Shown here: positions 35,620 to 43,703 of the stretch, piece by piece | Layout: every line of letters begins with the position of its first letter | How positions within the stretch are numbered: the stretch's first letter is position 1 | DNA from: JBBQRS01 sp038214535 | GTDB taxonomy: Bacteria; Chloroflexota; Anaerolineae; CG2-30-64-16 | Length of the DNA stretch: 64,000 bases | NCBI GenBank assembly: GCA_038214535.1 | Contig: JBBQRS010000004.1 | Coordinates: forward strand, 21,372-85,371 | Direction: 5' to 3' | The notes under the pieces: generated by a model | What the model saw: only the letters and a program-made list of their open reading frames with translations | Database searches by the model: none | What the model was told of the DNA's origin: nothing | Program-made: the position numbers and the translations under genes

Positions 35620-35648
35620 AATTTATCAGACCTTAACATAACTGTCAA
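35620..35648 (-). promoter_or_regulatory. Promoter of the peptide transporter operon
   Basis: On the minus strand TTGACA (35643-35648) and TAAATT (35620-35625) have a 17-bp spacer, 65 bp upstream of the binding-protein ATG. Confidence 0.65.
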
Positions 35649-35825
35649 CTTCCTTTTTCCCCTAAACGTCTCCCTTTCACGGATCTGTCCACATGATGTC
35701 ATGCTGAACAGAATCCCTAAAGGGAGGCCTGCGGCTCTGAAGCATCTCGATTTTCTCGTGACGGAATACGCAAATTGTGGTAAACTGATTTCTGTCGGGG
35801 TCTCCATCACGCAAAGGAGCCAGCC

Positions 35826-38210
35826 ATGACCCGCACCTCACATCTGCGAATTGCCGGAACCGTTATCATCCTGGCGCTGGTTGCAACATTTATCGCTGCA
35901 TGCGCCGCCGCAACCCCGCCTCCTACCGAGATCGCGCAAGCAGCGGTTGCTACAGAGACATGGACCCCGGAGCCTACAGCCACGGCCTTGCCCACGGATA
36001 CCGTCGCCCTAACCGCTACGCCCACCCTCGCGCCGACCGACACGCCGATCATTGAATCGTCCCCGGTGGTCACCCCGACGGCGACCCTGTCCGCGCGCCG
36101 GCCTCGGCCCAACGGCGCATTGCTCATGGAAGAAGACTTCACGGCCGCGGAGCCGCTGGCAAAACCCCTCTTTGCCGCCAACTACATGAGCTACCAGTCG
36201 GTGAGCGGACGCGGCCTGTTGAGCAGCGCGTTCCGCGGCGTGGTGCTGCCCGTTCTCTATGACGCACCGCAACCCGATGACTTCCTCATGGATTTCACCT
36301 TCCGCGCGCCGGTGGCCGGGGAAGGCAGCCGCTACGGGGTGATCTTTCGGTCCGACAGCGCGGAAGACGGGCTGGACCACTATTATTTCATCAGTATCCA
36401 GCCGCTCGAAGAGACAATCAGCCTTCAGCGCTGGCAGAACGAGGAGGCGACGAACTTACAGGACGCGGCGCTGCCATCGGGTCTGCTAAACCCGGATGGC
36501 CTTAACCACGTTCGCTTCGAAGCGGTGGGCGACGAGTTCGCCATGTTCCTCAACGACCGCCACGTCTTCACCGCCGTAGATGATGCCCTGGACGCGCCCG
36601 GTGCGCTGGGATTCGCGTTGGCGCCCAGCCTGATGCTGGCGGATGGCGAAGATGACTTTGTCTATTTCGACGACATCCGCGTCTATTCTGCCATGCCCGA
36701 ACTGGCCGCCGCGGCGTCAAGCCCCACCGCCACGCCGGAGACTACGACCGCGCCAACCCCTACCAGCGGCGCCACGCCGACTGCCGCGCCGAAAGCCACC
36801 GCCGGGGCAACCAAACAGCCTGCGGCGGGCGCGGCCGTCGCCTGGGTGCGCGGCGATCAACCCTACGGAACGTTCGTCACGTCAACCGAACAGGTCCACA
36901 GCGCCCCCGATGCATACAAGCTCGCGTATGACTTCCCGGCAGTCGCCGGGAACTTTGTGGTGTTCCAGCCGCGACCGGCCATCGCGCTGCCCGGCAAACC
37001 TACGGGGATTTCGGTGTGGGTTTACGGCGACGGGTCGGGCCACTTCCTGAACGCCTGGCTGCGCGACGCCAAAGGCGAACGCCGCTCTTACACTTTCGGC
37101 CCCATCGGTCACGAAGGCTGGCAGCAAATGACCGCCTGGTTCGACGATGCGCGCGGGTGGCCCAACGGTCACATTGACGGAACCGACAACTTCCAGTTGG
37201 ATTTCCCCGTCACGCTCAACGCGCTGGTGCTCGACGGCATCCCCGACGGCAAGGCCAGCCGCGGCACGATCTTCCTGGATGACCTTGCGCCGGTGACTGA
37301 GCCGATGCCCGCGGTCACGCCGACGCCGGAAGCCGCCGCGCCGCCCGCGGAAGGCGGGCCTGCGCCGCTGTACGGGTGGATCGCCGTACCGGTGTTCGCC
37401 CCCGAACGTGCGACCTATGACATCTACATGGTAGATCCAACCTGCGGCTGCATGGACCGCGTGCTCGATTACGCCTCGCAGCCCGCGCTCAGCCCCGACG
37501 GGCGGCGGCTCGCCTTCCGGCGCTGGAAGAGCGATGACCGCGGCGTCGGCGTGATGGATGCCCACGGCGGCAATCGGACGCGGCTCACCAACTTCCTCGA
37601 AGACGCCCTCCCCGCCTGGTCGCCCGATGCCCGCACGCTGATCTTCTCCTCGCGCCGTGAGCCCGACCGCAAATCGCGCATCTATGCCGTTGAGACCGCG
37701 GGCGGCGGTGACTGGGAGTTACATCGCGACGGCGGGCCGGTCTTCGGGAGCTATCCGATCTGGAGCAGCGCCAACAACCTCACCTATCACACAGAGGCGT
37801 CTCCGGTAGGGTTGGGGCGCGTGAAACCCGACGGGTCGGGTTTCATCACCGTCGTGGATGGCGGCTCGGCCACCGCGCCGTCCGTCTCACCCGACAGCCG
37901 CTCACTGATCTACATGTCGCAAACCGGCGGGTCGTGGGATATCTATCGCATCAACGCCGACTGGTCAAACCGCATCCGGCTGACCGATAACCCGGCGAAT
38001 GACGGTCTGCCCGCCTGGTCTCCCGATGGCCGCAGCATTGCCTTCATGTCAGATCGCAGCGGCGCATGGGCGTTGTGGATCATGAACGCAGATGGGAGCA
38101 ACCAGCGCGAGATTGCCCGCCTGCCCGGCGGCCCCGACGGCCGCGTGGGCGGCGAACCCGATTACAACACCCGCGGCTGGACGGAGGAACGCATCTCCTG
38201 GGGGCCGTGA
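35826..38210 (+). CDS. Large lipoprotein with two lectin-like domains and a TolB-type propeller
   Basis: 794 residues. Lipobox FIAAC is at about residue 26, followed by a Thr/Pro linker. Residues ~95-295 look like a concanavalin-like/DUF1080 domain (MEEDFTAAEPL, FDDIRVY). A second TPTP linker leads to residues ~340-500, a carbohydrate-binding-like beta-sandwich (GISVWVYGDG, TIFLDDLAPV). Residues ~520-794 hold about five PD40 repeats with SPDG(R/S) signatures such as PAWSPDGRSIAFMSD and IMNADGSNQREI. It is surface-exposed and probably binds polysaccharide or acts as a scaffold; no catalytic motif was seen. Confidence 0.85.
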   Translation: MTRTSHLRIAGTVIILALVATFIAACAAATPPPTEIAQAAVATETWTPEPTATALPTDTVALTATPTLAPTDTPIIESSPVVTPTATLSARRPRPNGALLMEEDFTAAEPLAKPLFAANYMSYQSVSGRGLLSSAFRGVVLPVLYDAPQPDDFLMDFTFRAPVAGEGSRYGVIFRSDSAEDGLDHYYFISIQPLEETISLQRWQNEEATNLQDAALPSGLLNPDGLNHVRFEAVGDEFAMFLNDRHVFTAVDDALDAPGALGFALAPSLMLADGEDDFVYFDDIRVYSAMPELAAAASSPTATPETTTAPTPTSGATPTAAPKATAGATKQPAAGAAVAWVRGDQPYGTFVTSTEQVHSAPDAYKLAYDFPAVAGNFVVFQPRPAIALPGKPTGISVWVYGDGSGHFLNAWLRDAKGERRSYTFGPIGHEGWQQMTAWFDDARGWPNGHIDGTDNFQLDFPVTLNALVLDGIPDGKASRGTIFLDDLAPVTEPMPAVTPTPEAAAPPAEGGPAPLYGWIAVPVFAPERATYDIYMVDPTCGCMDRVLDYASQPALSPDGRRLAFRRWKSDDRGVGVMDAHGGNRTRLTNFLEDALPAWSPDARTLIFSSRREPDRKSRIYAVETAGGGDWELHRDGGPVFGSYPIWSSANNLTYHTEASPVGLGRVKPDGSGFITVVDGGSATAPSVSPDSRSLIYMSQTGGSWDIYRINADWSNRIRLTDNPANDGLPAWSPDGRSIAFMSDRSGAWALWIMNADGSNQREIARLPGGPDGRVGGEPDYNTRGWTEERISWGP

Positions 38211-38219
38211 CTCCCAAAA

Positions 38220-38253
38220 AGAAACCCGGTTTTTGCACAAAAACCGGGTTTCT
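38220..38253. terminator. Bidirectional hairpin, AGAAACCCGG repeat
   Basis: AGAAACCCGGTTTTTG and CAAAAACCGGGTTTCT form a perfect hairpin between two convergent genes. The same sequence occurs at 41351-41383, so it is a dispersed repeat used as a terminator. Confidence 0.8.
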
Positions 38254-38275
38254 GATTCACTTCTATCCGCTGCCC

Positions 38276-39101
38276 TCACTCCAGATACACGCGCACGTTC
38301 TGCAACGTGTACACCGGCACGAATGGGAACAACACCGGCACCGTCGCCGCGTACTGCTGATACGCGGGCAGCGCGCCGTAGCGTTCGCCCTGGCTGCGCT
38401 CCAGCCGTTTCGTGGACCCCATCATAATCAGGATGATGCAGCGCGATGACCCAACGCAGCGCCGAGGTGTAGAACGGGATGCCCATGATGAAATTGCCGA
38501 CCCAGAAGGTGATTTCGCCCAGATAATTCGGGCAGCGCACCCACGCGTAGACGCCGCCCTGCATGAACGCGCCCGGCGCCTTCGCCTTCGCCGCCGATTT
38601 CTGTTGATCCGCCACGGCCTCCAGCGACAGCCCACCCGCCATCAGCGCCAGGCCGGCGCCCTGCACCCACGTCCCCCACGCCGCCGACGCAGGCCCGCTC
38701 GCCAACCCGAACAGCGCGGGCGAGAACATCGCCACGTAGAGCACCGACACGCCGATCCAGCCCGGCAGCTTCGTCAGCCAGTTCTTTTCCTCGTCGTATG
38801 CGCCTGAGGTCACCAGTTGACGCCGATAGGCCGCGTTCGTCTCGCGGCGCACCAGGAAGATGCCCAGCCGCAGCCCCCAGACCACCAGCAGCGCGAGCTG
38901 TAACCCCGTCAGCAACGTGAGGTCGGCGCGCAAAACCACGACGCTCACTACGGCCATCCCCACAATCGAGAAGGCGTAGCCGATGCTGACGAAATAAACC
39001 AACCGCTTGAACCCCGCCGATGACACGATCAGCGCGACCAGCACCAGCCACGGCGTCAGCGCCGGAATCGAAGCCATCTGCATCCCCAGCCAATCCCCCA
39101 T
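38276..39101 (-). pseudogene. DUF1295/steroid-reductase-like membrane protein, frameshifted
   Basis: The open frame from 39101 encodes the N-terminal ~220 residues: six or so helices, then VYAWVRCPNYLGEITFWVG, the conserved P-N-Y-x-GE block. It then leaves the family pattern after ALRWVIAL. The expected C-terminus (ILIMMGSTKRLERSQGERYG to LQNVRVYLE) lies in another frame from about 38437 to 38276. Removing one base near 38438 (GCTGCATC to GCTGATC on the minus strand) restores a ~275-residue protein. Either a recent inactivating mutation or a sequencing error explains this. AGGAGA precedes the ATG by 5 nt. Confidence 0.8.
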
Positions 39102-39120
39102 GTTGTCTCCTGATATGTTT

Positions 39121-39243
39121 CACCACGAAGGAACGAAGGAGAGGAAACAAGGACACAAGTAGCAAGTAGACAAGGCAACAAGGATGTATTGAACGCTCCA
39201 TGTTTCCTTGTGTACTTGTTTACTTTTTCCCCCCTTCGTGGTG
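39121..39243. repeat. Element with 11-bp ends CACCACGAAGG / CCTTCGTGGTG
   Basis: Perfect terminal inverted repeats at 39121-39131 and 39233-39243 enclose ~100 bp rich in ACAAG/GTAG-type words. These partly recur inverted on the right side (CCTTGTGTACTTGTTTACTT). It lies between the TetR gene and the DUF1295 gene. Confidence 0.75.
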
Positions 39244-39250
39244 AAGAATC

Positions 39251-39838
39251 TTACACGCCCAGCCCGTCGAAGAAGACGTCGGTGAGCAAGTCTACCACAT
39301 CGCCGGGGGGCGCGTAACCGCTGATCCCGAAGTAGGGATAGGCCATCCCCAGCAGCAGCCACGTGGCCTGCGCCGGATTGACCCCGCGCAGCTCGCCCCG
39401 CGCCATCCCCTCGCGCAACAACGCCTCGATCTCGCCGATAAAGAGCCGGTAATAGGTGTTCTCGAAATCGCGCCGCGTCTCAGGCGAGACATGCACCATC
39501 TCTTGCCCGGCCGCGCGGATGAAGGCCCGCTGATCGGGTGAGAGCGCCATGATCCCGGCGAGCAACGCTCGCACCTGCGCCCTACAACCCGGTCCCGCCT
39601 GTCGGGCCGCCTCAACCACCGCGCCGGCCTGCGCCACGCTGTCATTCAGCAACGCCACAAAGAGCGTTTCTTTGTCGGTGAAGTGATAGTAAAGCGCCGG
39701 CTTGGACACCCCGACCGCTTCCGCGATTTCGCGCATGGACATCGCATGATAGCCGCCCACCAGGAAGAGGCGTGCGGCCTCATCGAGGATCCGCCGGCGA
39801 ACATCGGTAGGCCGGTCGCGCGGCGTGGATTCGTCCAT
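39251..39838 (-). CDS. TetR/AcrR-family transcriptional regulator
   Basis: 195 residues. The N-terminal HTH is clear: ILDEAARLFLVGGYHAMSM, REIAEAVGVSKPALYYHFTD. The C-terminal ligand domain is of the usual length. The ATG at 39838 has GAGG seven to eight bases upstream; an ATG at 39859 has none. The gene follows the DHA2 exporter in one transcription unit, and a palindromic operator upstream of that exporter probably lets the regulator repress both. Confidence 0.92.
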   Translation of the reverse strand: MDESTPRDRPTDVRRRILDEAARLFLVGGYHAMSMREIAEAVGVSKPALYYHFTDKETLFVALLNDSVAQAGAVVEAARQAGPGCRAQVRALLAGIMALSPDQRAFIRAAGQEMVHVSPETRRDFENTYYRLFIGEIEALLREGMARGELRGVNPAQATWLLLGMAYPYFGISGYAPPGDVVDLLTDVFFDGLGV

Positions 39839-39865
39839 GTCCCTTACCTCGCGCGTCATGCGTGG

Positions 39866-41269
39866 CTACTCTGCGGCTACCGGATGGGTTGCGGCAACGG
39901 TTGCCTGTTCCTCAGCGCGGCCCTTCAGGCCCAGCGACAGCACAAACAGCACCAGGGCTACCAACCCGATGGCCGTGAAGGCTCGTGAGTAGCCACCGCC
40001 GCCGCCGCCCGCCGAAGCCGCCACCGCGCCCACCAGCGCACCGCCCAGCATCAACCCGATGCTGCTGAAGATCGAGAGCACGCCCTGCGCCGCCGTGCGA
40101 TCCTCAGGCCGCGCCTCGTTGAGCATGATGTAACGCATCGGCGCGCCGAGCAGCGACGCCAGCCCCAACCCGGTGACCGCCCCACTGACGATGAAGAGCG
40201 GCAGGTTGGTTGAAAACTGCCCCAGCATCAACAGCCCCGCGGCGAGCAGCAGCGTGCCGGTGACAACCACCACTTTCGAACCTAGCCGGTCGAGCAAGCG
40301 GCCCACCAGCGGTGAACCCACCGCCAGCGCCAGCACCACCGGCATCACCAGATAGCTCCCGCGCGACTGGCTCACACCCAGCGCGGCCACGGCCATCGCG
40401 GGGATGAACGCCATACCCGACTCGCCAAGCCCGGCTCCCGCCGAGAGCGCGCCCACGAGTTTCGCCTGGCGCGTGCCCAGGATCGAGAGCCGCATGATCG
40501 GATCAACTGCCCGCCGCTCCACGGTGACGAACACCGGCAGCAACGCCAGTGCGCCCAGCAACGGCCCCCACACGCGCGGCGAGGTCAGGCTGGCCCACGG
40601 GTTGACCGTATCGAACTGGTTGACGCCGAACGCCAGCCCCGCCAGCAGCAGCGCCAACACGGCGAGACCCACGAAATCAAACGGTTTGCGGGTCTCGGGA
40701 TGCGACGTCGGCAGCGTGCTCCACGCCATCACGATCACCACTACGGCAATCGGCAGGTTGATCAGGAAGAGCGACCGCCAGCCGAACACCCCCAGCAGGA
40801 TGCCGCCCAGGATCGGGCCGATGAGGAACGCCAACCCGAACACCGCGCCGATCATCCCCAGCGCGCTACCGCGCTTCTCCGGCGGGAAGGTATCGCCGAT
40901 CACGGCGCTCGCCACCGGGAAGATGCCGCCCGCGCCGAACCCCTGGAGCGCACGTCCCAGCAGCACGATCGAGAAGCTCGGGGCCAGCGCCACCACCAGC
41001 GAACCGGCGGCGAACAGCGCTACGTCCATGATATACACGGAGCGCCGCCCCAGGACGTCCGAGAGCTTCGCCATCAGCGGCGTGCCGATCAGGTTGAACA
41101 GCACATAGATGGTGAACACCCACGCCAGCAGGCGCTCGCTCACCCCGAAGGCTTGCTGCAAGGCCGGCAGCGCCGGAGCGACGATGGCGATGTCCAGCGC
41201 GCCCATCAGCACGCCGATGAACAGCACCGTCAAAATACGATTGCGGGTTTTGTTGTCTGCGATTGTCAT
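39866..41269 (-). CDS. MFS drug exporter, DHA2-type (14 helices)
   Basis: 467 residues with about 14 hydrophobic helices. Motif A of MFS exporters is visible as PLMAKLSDVLGRRSVYIMD, and motif C-like glycines appear in LIGPILGGILLG. It probably extrudes hydrophobic compounds using the proton gradient. GAGGTGAGAT precedes the ATG. The upstream operator and downstream tetR point to substrate-inducible expression. Confidence 0.92.
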   Translation of the reverse strand: MTIADNKTRNRILTVLFIGVLMGALDIAIVAPALPALQQAFGVSERLLAWVFTIYVLFNLIGTPLMAKLSDVLGRRSVYIMDVALFAAGSLVVALAPSFSIVLLGRALQGFGAGGIFPVASAVIGDTFPPEKRGSALGMIGAVFGLAFLIGPILGGILLGVFGWRSLFLINLPIAVVVIVMAWSTLPTSHPETRKPFDFVGLAVLALLLAGLAFGVNQFDTVNPWASLTSPRVWGPLLGALALLPVFVTVERRAVDPIMRLSILGTRQAKLVGALSAGAGLGESGMAFIPAMAVAALGVSQSRGSYLVMPVVLALAVGSPLVGRLLDRLGSKVVVVTGTLLLAAGLLMLGQFSTNLPLFIVSGAVTGLGLASLLGAPMRYIMLNEARPEDRTAAQGVLSIFSSIGLMLGGALVGAVAASAGGGGGGYSRAFTAIGLVALVLFVLSLGLKGRAEEQATVAATHPVAAE

Positions 41270-41294
41270 ATCTCACCTCATACACGTCAAGCTT

Positions 41295-41312
41295 ACTTAC
41301 CGGTCGGTAAGT
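41295..41312. promoter_or_regulatory. Predicted TetR operator
   Basis: ACTTACCG (41295-41302) and CGGTAAGT (41305-41312) are perfect inverted arms around GT. The site lies 26 bp upstream of the exporter ATG, a classic TetR-family operator. Confidence 0.8.
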
Positions 41313-41350
41313 TCCCGCATTGTAGCGCATCCCCCGCGTAGATGCAAATA

Positions 41351-41383
41351 CAGAAACCCGGTTTTTGTGAAAAACCGGGTTTC
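41351..41383. terminator. AGAAACCCGG hairpin, second copy
   Basis: AGAAACCCGGTTTTT (41351-41365) and AAAAACCGGGTTTCT (41369-41383) form a perfect stem with a very short loop, between the two MFS genes. Confidence 0.75.
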
Positions 41384-41426
41384 TAAATAGAGAACTTCGT
41401 TTCTTCGTTGCTTCGTGGTGACCGTT

Positions 41427-42659
41427 TTACGGTTTTTGTTCGTGCGCCAACCAGCCCGCTGCGCCGCCCAGCACGGTCATGATCGCCAGGCTGCCGAACG
41501 CGACCGGCCAGCCGCCCGCCGATTCGGCCAGCGCGCCGAAGAGGATCGGCCCCACCAGCATCCCGATGTTCTGCCCGAACTGAATCACGCCCATCGCCAT
41601 GCCGCCCAGCCGCTCGTCGCCCGCCGCCTCGACCCCCGCCGCGAAGATGTTAGGCGGGACAAGCCCGCCGAACGCGCCCTGCATCAGGATCCAGACCGGC
41701 AGGATCGCCAGGCTCATCGTCCCCATCAGCGGCAGGATGATGGTCAGCGCGAGGAAGCCGGCCAGATACACGGTGCGCCGCGACCCGATGCGGTCGGACA
41801 GGATGCCGCCCACCGGTGAAGAGAACATACCGGTGAGGTTCACGAGGCCGAACATCAGCGCGGCCTGGCGCAGCGGCAGCCCGCGTTGCAAGTTGAGAAA
41901 GGTGGGCATGAAGGTCGCCACGGAGATAACCGCGGCGTTGAAGAGCGCAAACGAGATCGCCAGTAACCAGACATTGCGGTTGCGTAACACCTGCGTCGCC
42001 TTCGGCGGCGGCCCGGCGGGCAATGTCTCGCCGCCGTTGACGACGCGTGGGGCAGGCTTCACGACGATGAGGAACAGAATCGTGGTCGCCGCCGCATATG
42101 CTGCGCCGAACCACCACACCGCGCGCCAACCCGCCGACTCGGCCAGCGCCGGTCCCAGCACGAGCATGGCAAGGGACCCGACGGGCACCCACGCCGACCA
42201 GATGCCCATCGCCGTACCCCGCCGGCGTTCGACGAACCACAGGCCGATGATCGCCGGGGCCATCACCGCGATGAAGCTGGTGCCGATGCCCTCGATCACC
42301 CGGCTGGTGAGCAGGCCGTTCAGCGACGTGCTGCTCGCGCCCAGCGCCGCGCCCACCGCCAGCGACCCCCCGGCCAGCAGCGCCGTGCGCCGCGAGCCCA
42401 GCTTGCCGAAGATGAACGCCGCGGGCAACGCCAGCGCCAGCCCCGTCAGCGCATAGACCGACATCAGCAGCCCGGAACGCCCCACGGTCAGCGAGAACGC
42501 CTCCATCAGCACCGGCATGATCGGCGGAACCTTGAACTGATTCAGCGGCGCGGCGATGCTGAAGAGGAGCAGGACGATCAGGACGATCCACGCCTGGCGT
42601 CCGCGCCGCGGGGCGCGGCCTTCAAGCGTGATGGCTTCGGGTAGGTGGGGGGTAGTCAT
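41427..42659 (-). CDS. MFS transporter (12 helices)
   Basis: 410 residues with 12 predicted helices. Motif A variants are present (FIFGKLGSRRTALLAGG between helices 2 and 3, VGGILSDRIGSRRTVYLAG between helices 8 and 9). The substrate is unknown; the short N-terminus and anion-symporter-like pattern allow a metabolite importer as well as an exporter. It lies on the same strand as the DHA2 gene but downstream of a terminator-like hairpin, so it is probably separate. Confidence 0.88.
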   Translation of the reverse strand: MTTPHLPEAITLEGRAPRRGRQAWIVLIVLLLFSIAAPLNQFKVPPIMPVLMEAFSLTVGRSGLLMSVYALTGLALALPAAFIFGKLGSRRTALLAGGSLAVGAALGASSTSLNGLLTSRVIEGIGTSFIAVMAPAIIGLWFVERRRGTAMGIWSAWVPVGSLAMLVLGPALAESAGWRAVWWFGAAYAAATTILFLIVVKPAPRVVNGGETLPAGPPPKATQVLRNRNVWLLAISFALFNAAVISVATFMPTFLNLQRGLPLRQAALMFGLVNLTGMFSSPVGGILSDRIGSRRTVYLAGFLALTIILPLMGTMSLAILPVWILMQGAFGGLVPPNIFAAGVEAAGDERLGGMAMGVIQFGQNIGMLVGPILFGALAESAGGWPVAFGSLAIMTVLGGAAGWLAHEQKP

Positions 42660-42764
42660 GACCGTGCATTATAGCACAAGCTGTGCGCCGGAAAGTCTTC
42701 GATTTCTGGTAAATGCGCGCGGAGAAAGAGGCGCGATAGAGTATCGGGCAATCAGGAGGCGTCT

Positions 42765-43061
42765 CTATCCGGCATAGACGGCCTCGCGCAAAATGTTCTC
42801 TCGCATCGAAGGGCGCATCGCATCGGGGGTGACGAGGTCCACTTCGCACCCGAGGATCTCCATCAGATAGCACCGGAGATGCGCGAACTCAAAGAGGCCG
42901 ATCCGCGCGCCAGGCCGGAACTCGACCAGGATGTCAACATCGCTATCGGTGGTTGCCTCGTTGCGTGCGACGGAACCGAACACCGTGAGTCGGGCCACCC
43001 CGTAGTCCATGAGGTGGTCAGAATTACCCCGCAGCACTTGAATCGCTTCATCTCTCTTCAT
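42765..43061 (-). CDS. MNT-type nucleotidyltransferase (minimal)
   Basis: 98 residues. The nucleotidyltransferase signature is complete: VFGSVARNEATTDSDVDILV (GS then D-x-D). VDLVTPD supplies the third strand. Minimal MNT proteins usually act as AMPylating antitoxins for a HEPN toxin. No HEPN gene is adjacent here, so it is an orphan or a solo MntA. Confidence 0.88.
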   Translation of the reverse strand: MKRDEAIQVLRGNSDHLMDYGVARLTVFGSVARNEATTDSDVDILVEFRPGARIGLFEFAHLRCYLMEILGCEVDLVTPDAMRPSMRENILREAVYAG

Positions 43062-43106
43062 CCCAACTCGACCTCTAATGTTTTCATTATACCGCCAAAA
43101 GGGTCG

Positions 43107-43409
43107 TTATTCCGAGTCCGCATCGTAGCGCTCGAACTCCTCGCGAATGACGCGACGCAACACGGTTTCAAGTTCTTCGCGCTCGACTGCCTGGCGCAAA
43201 GCATCGTTGATCAGGGTCTGATAACCGCGTTCGCCCGCCCTGGCCTTGAAATGCTCGATCAGCCCAATATCCAGCAGGATCGTCACGCGGCGCTTGCGCG
43301 GCCTCTCCCTCAGCCCCTCGCGGTAAGTCGCCCGGTCGAGGTCTGCCTGCGTGATCTTCGGATATTCGTCCTGCTCGTCAAAGATTGGCGAAGAATAATC
43401 GTTGCTCAT
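43107..43409 (-). CDS. brnA: BrnA-type antitoxin
   Basis: 100 residues. An acidic N-terminus is followed by the BrnA ribbon-helix-helix region (KRRVTILLDIGLIEHFKARA, then GYQTLINDALRQAVE). It would bind BrnT and repress the operon. The ATG at 43409 lies inside the 3' end of the brnT reading frame, the normal overlapping arrangement of this pair. The coding sequence is intact even though its toxin is frameshifted. Confidence 0.87.
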   Translation of the reverse strand: MSNDYSSPIFDEQDEYPKITQADLDRATYREGLRERPRKRRVTILLDIGLIEHFKARAGERGYQTLINDALRQAVEREELETVLRRVIREEFERYDADSE

Positions 43410-43634
43410 CTCTGTCTGCCTCGCGCATAGATATGACGCGAATCTCCCCTTCTGATTCAGTATGCACAATCACAAGCACCTTGCCGTCCAGCAGCCCAAG
43501 CGCACTTCGCCATAGTTTTGGCGATCATCCTCGAAGGTAGTGAATAATCGCTCAACATCGGCAAAATCGAGCCCACGCATTTGCCATGTCATCTGTCGTT
43601 TAGATTCATGCCAGACGAAGCGTATAGTTGCCAT
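43378..43634 (-). pseudogene. brnT: BrnT-type toxin, frameshifted
   Basis: The frame from 43634 reads MATIRFVWHESKRQ, LDFADVERLFTTFEDD and RQNYGEVRLG, the BrnT start, then drifts into CWTARCL and a stop. In the next frame the expected continuation LLDGKVLVIVHTESEGEIRV, ISMREADRDEQRLFF runs to a stop at 43378. One missing base in the G-run at 43495-43497 accounts for it. If real, the RNase toxin is inactive while the antitoxin remains. Confidence 0.85.
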
Positions 43635-43703
43635 TATGCATATATTCGTATGTATGTCAAGAGACGAGCGGTTTATCAATGCACAATGCACATCCTGCTT
43701 TTG

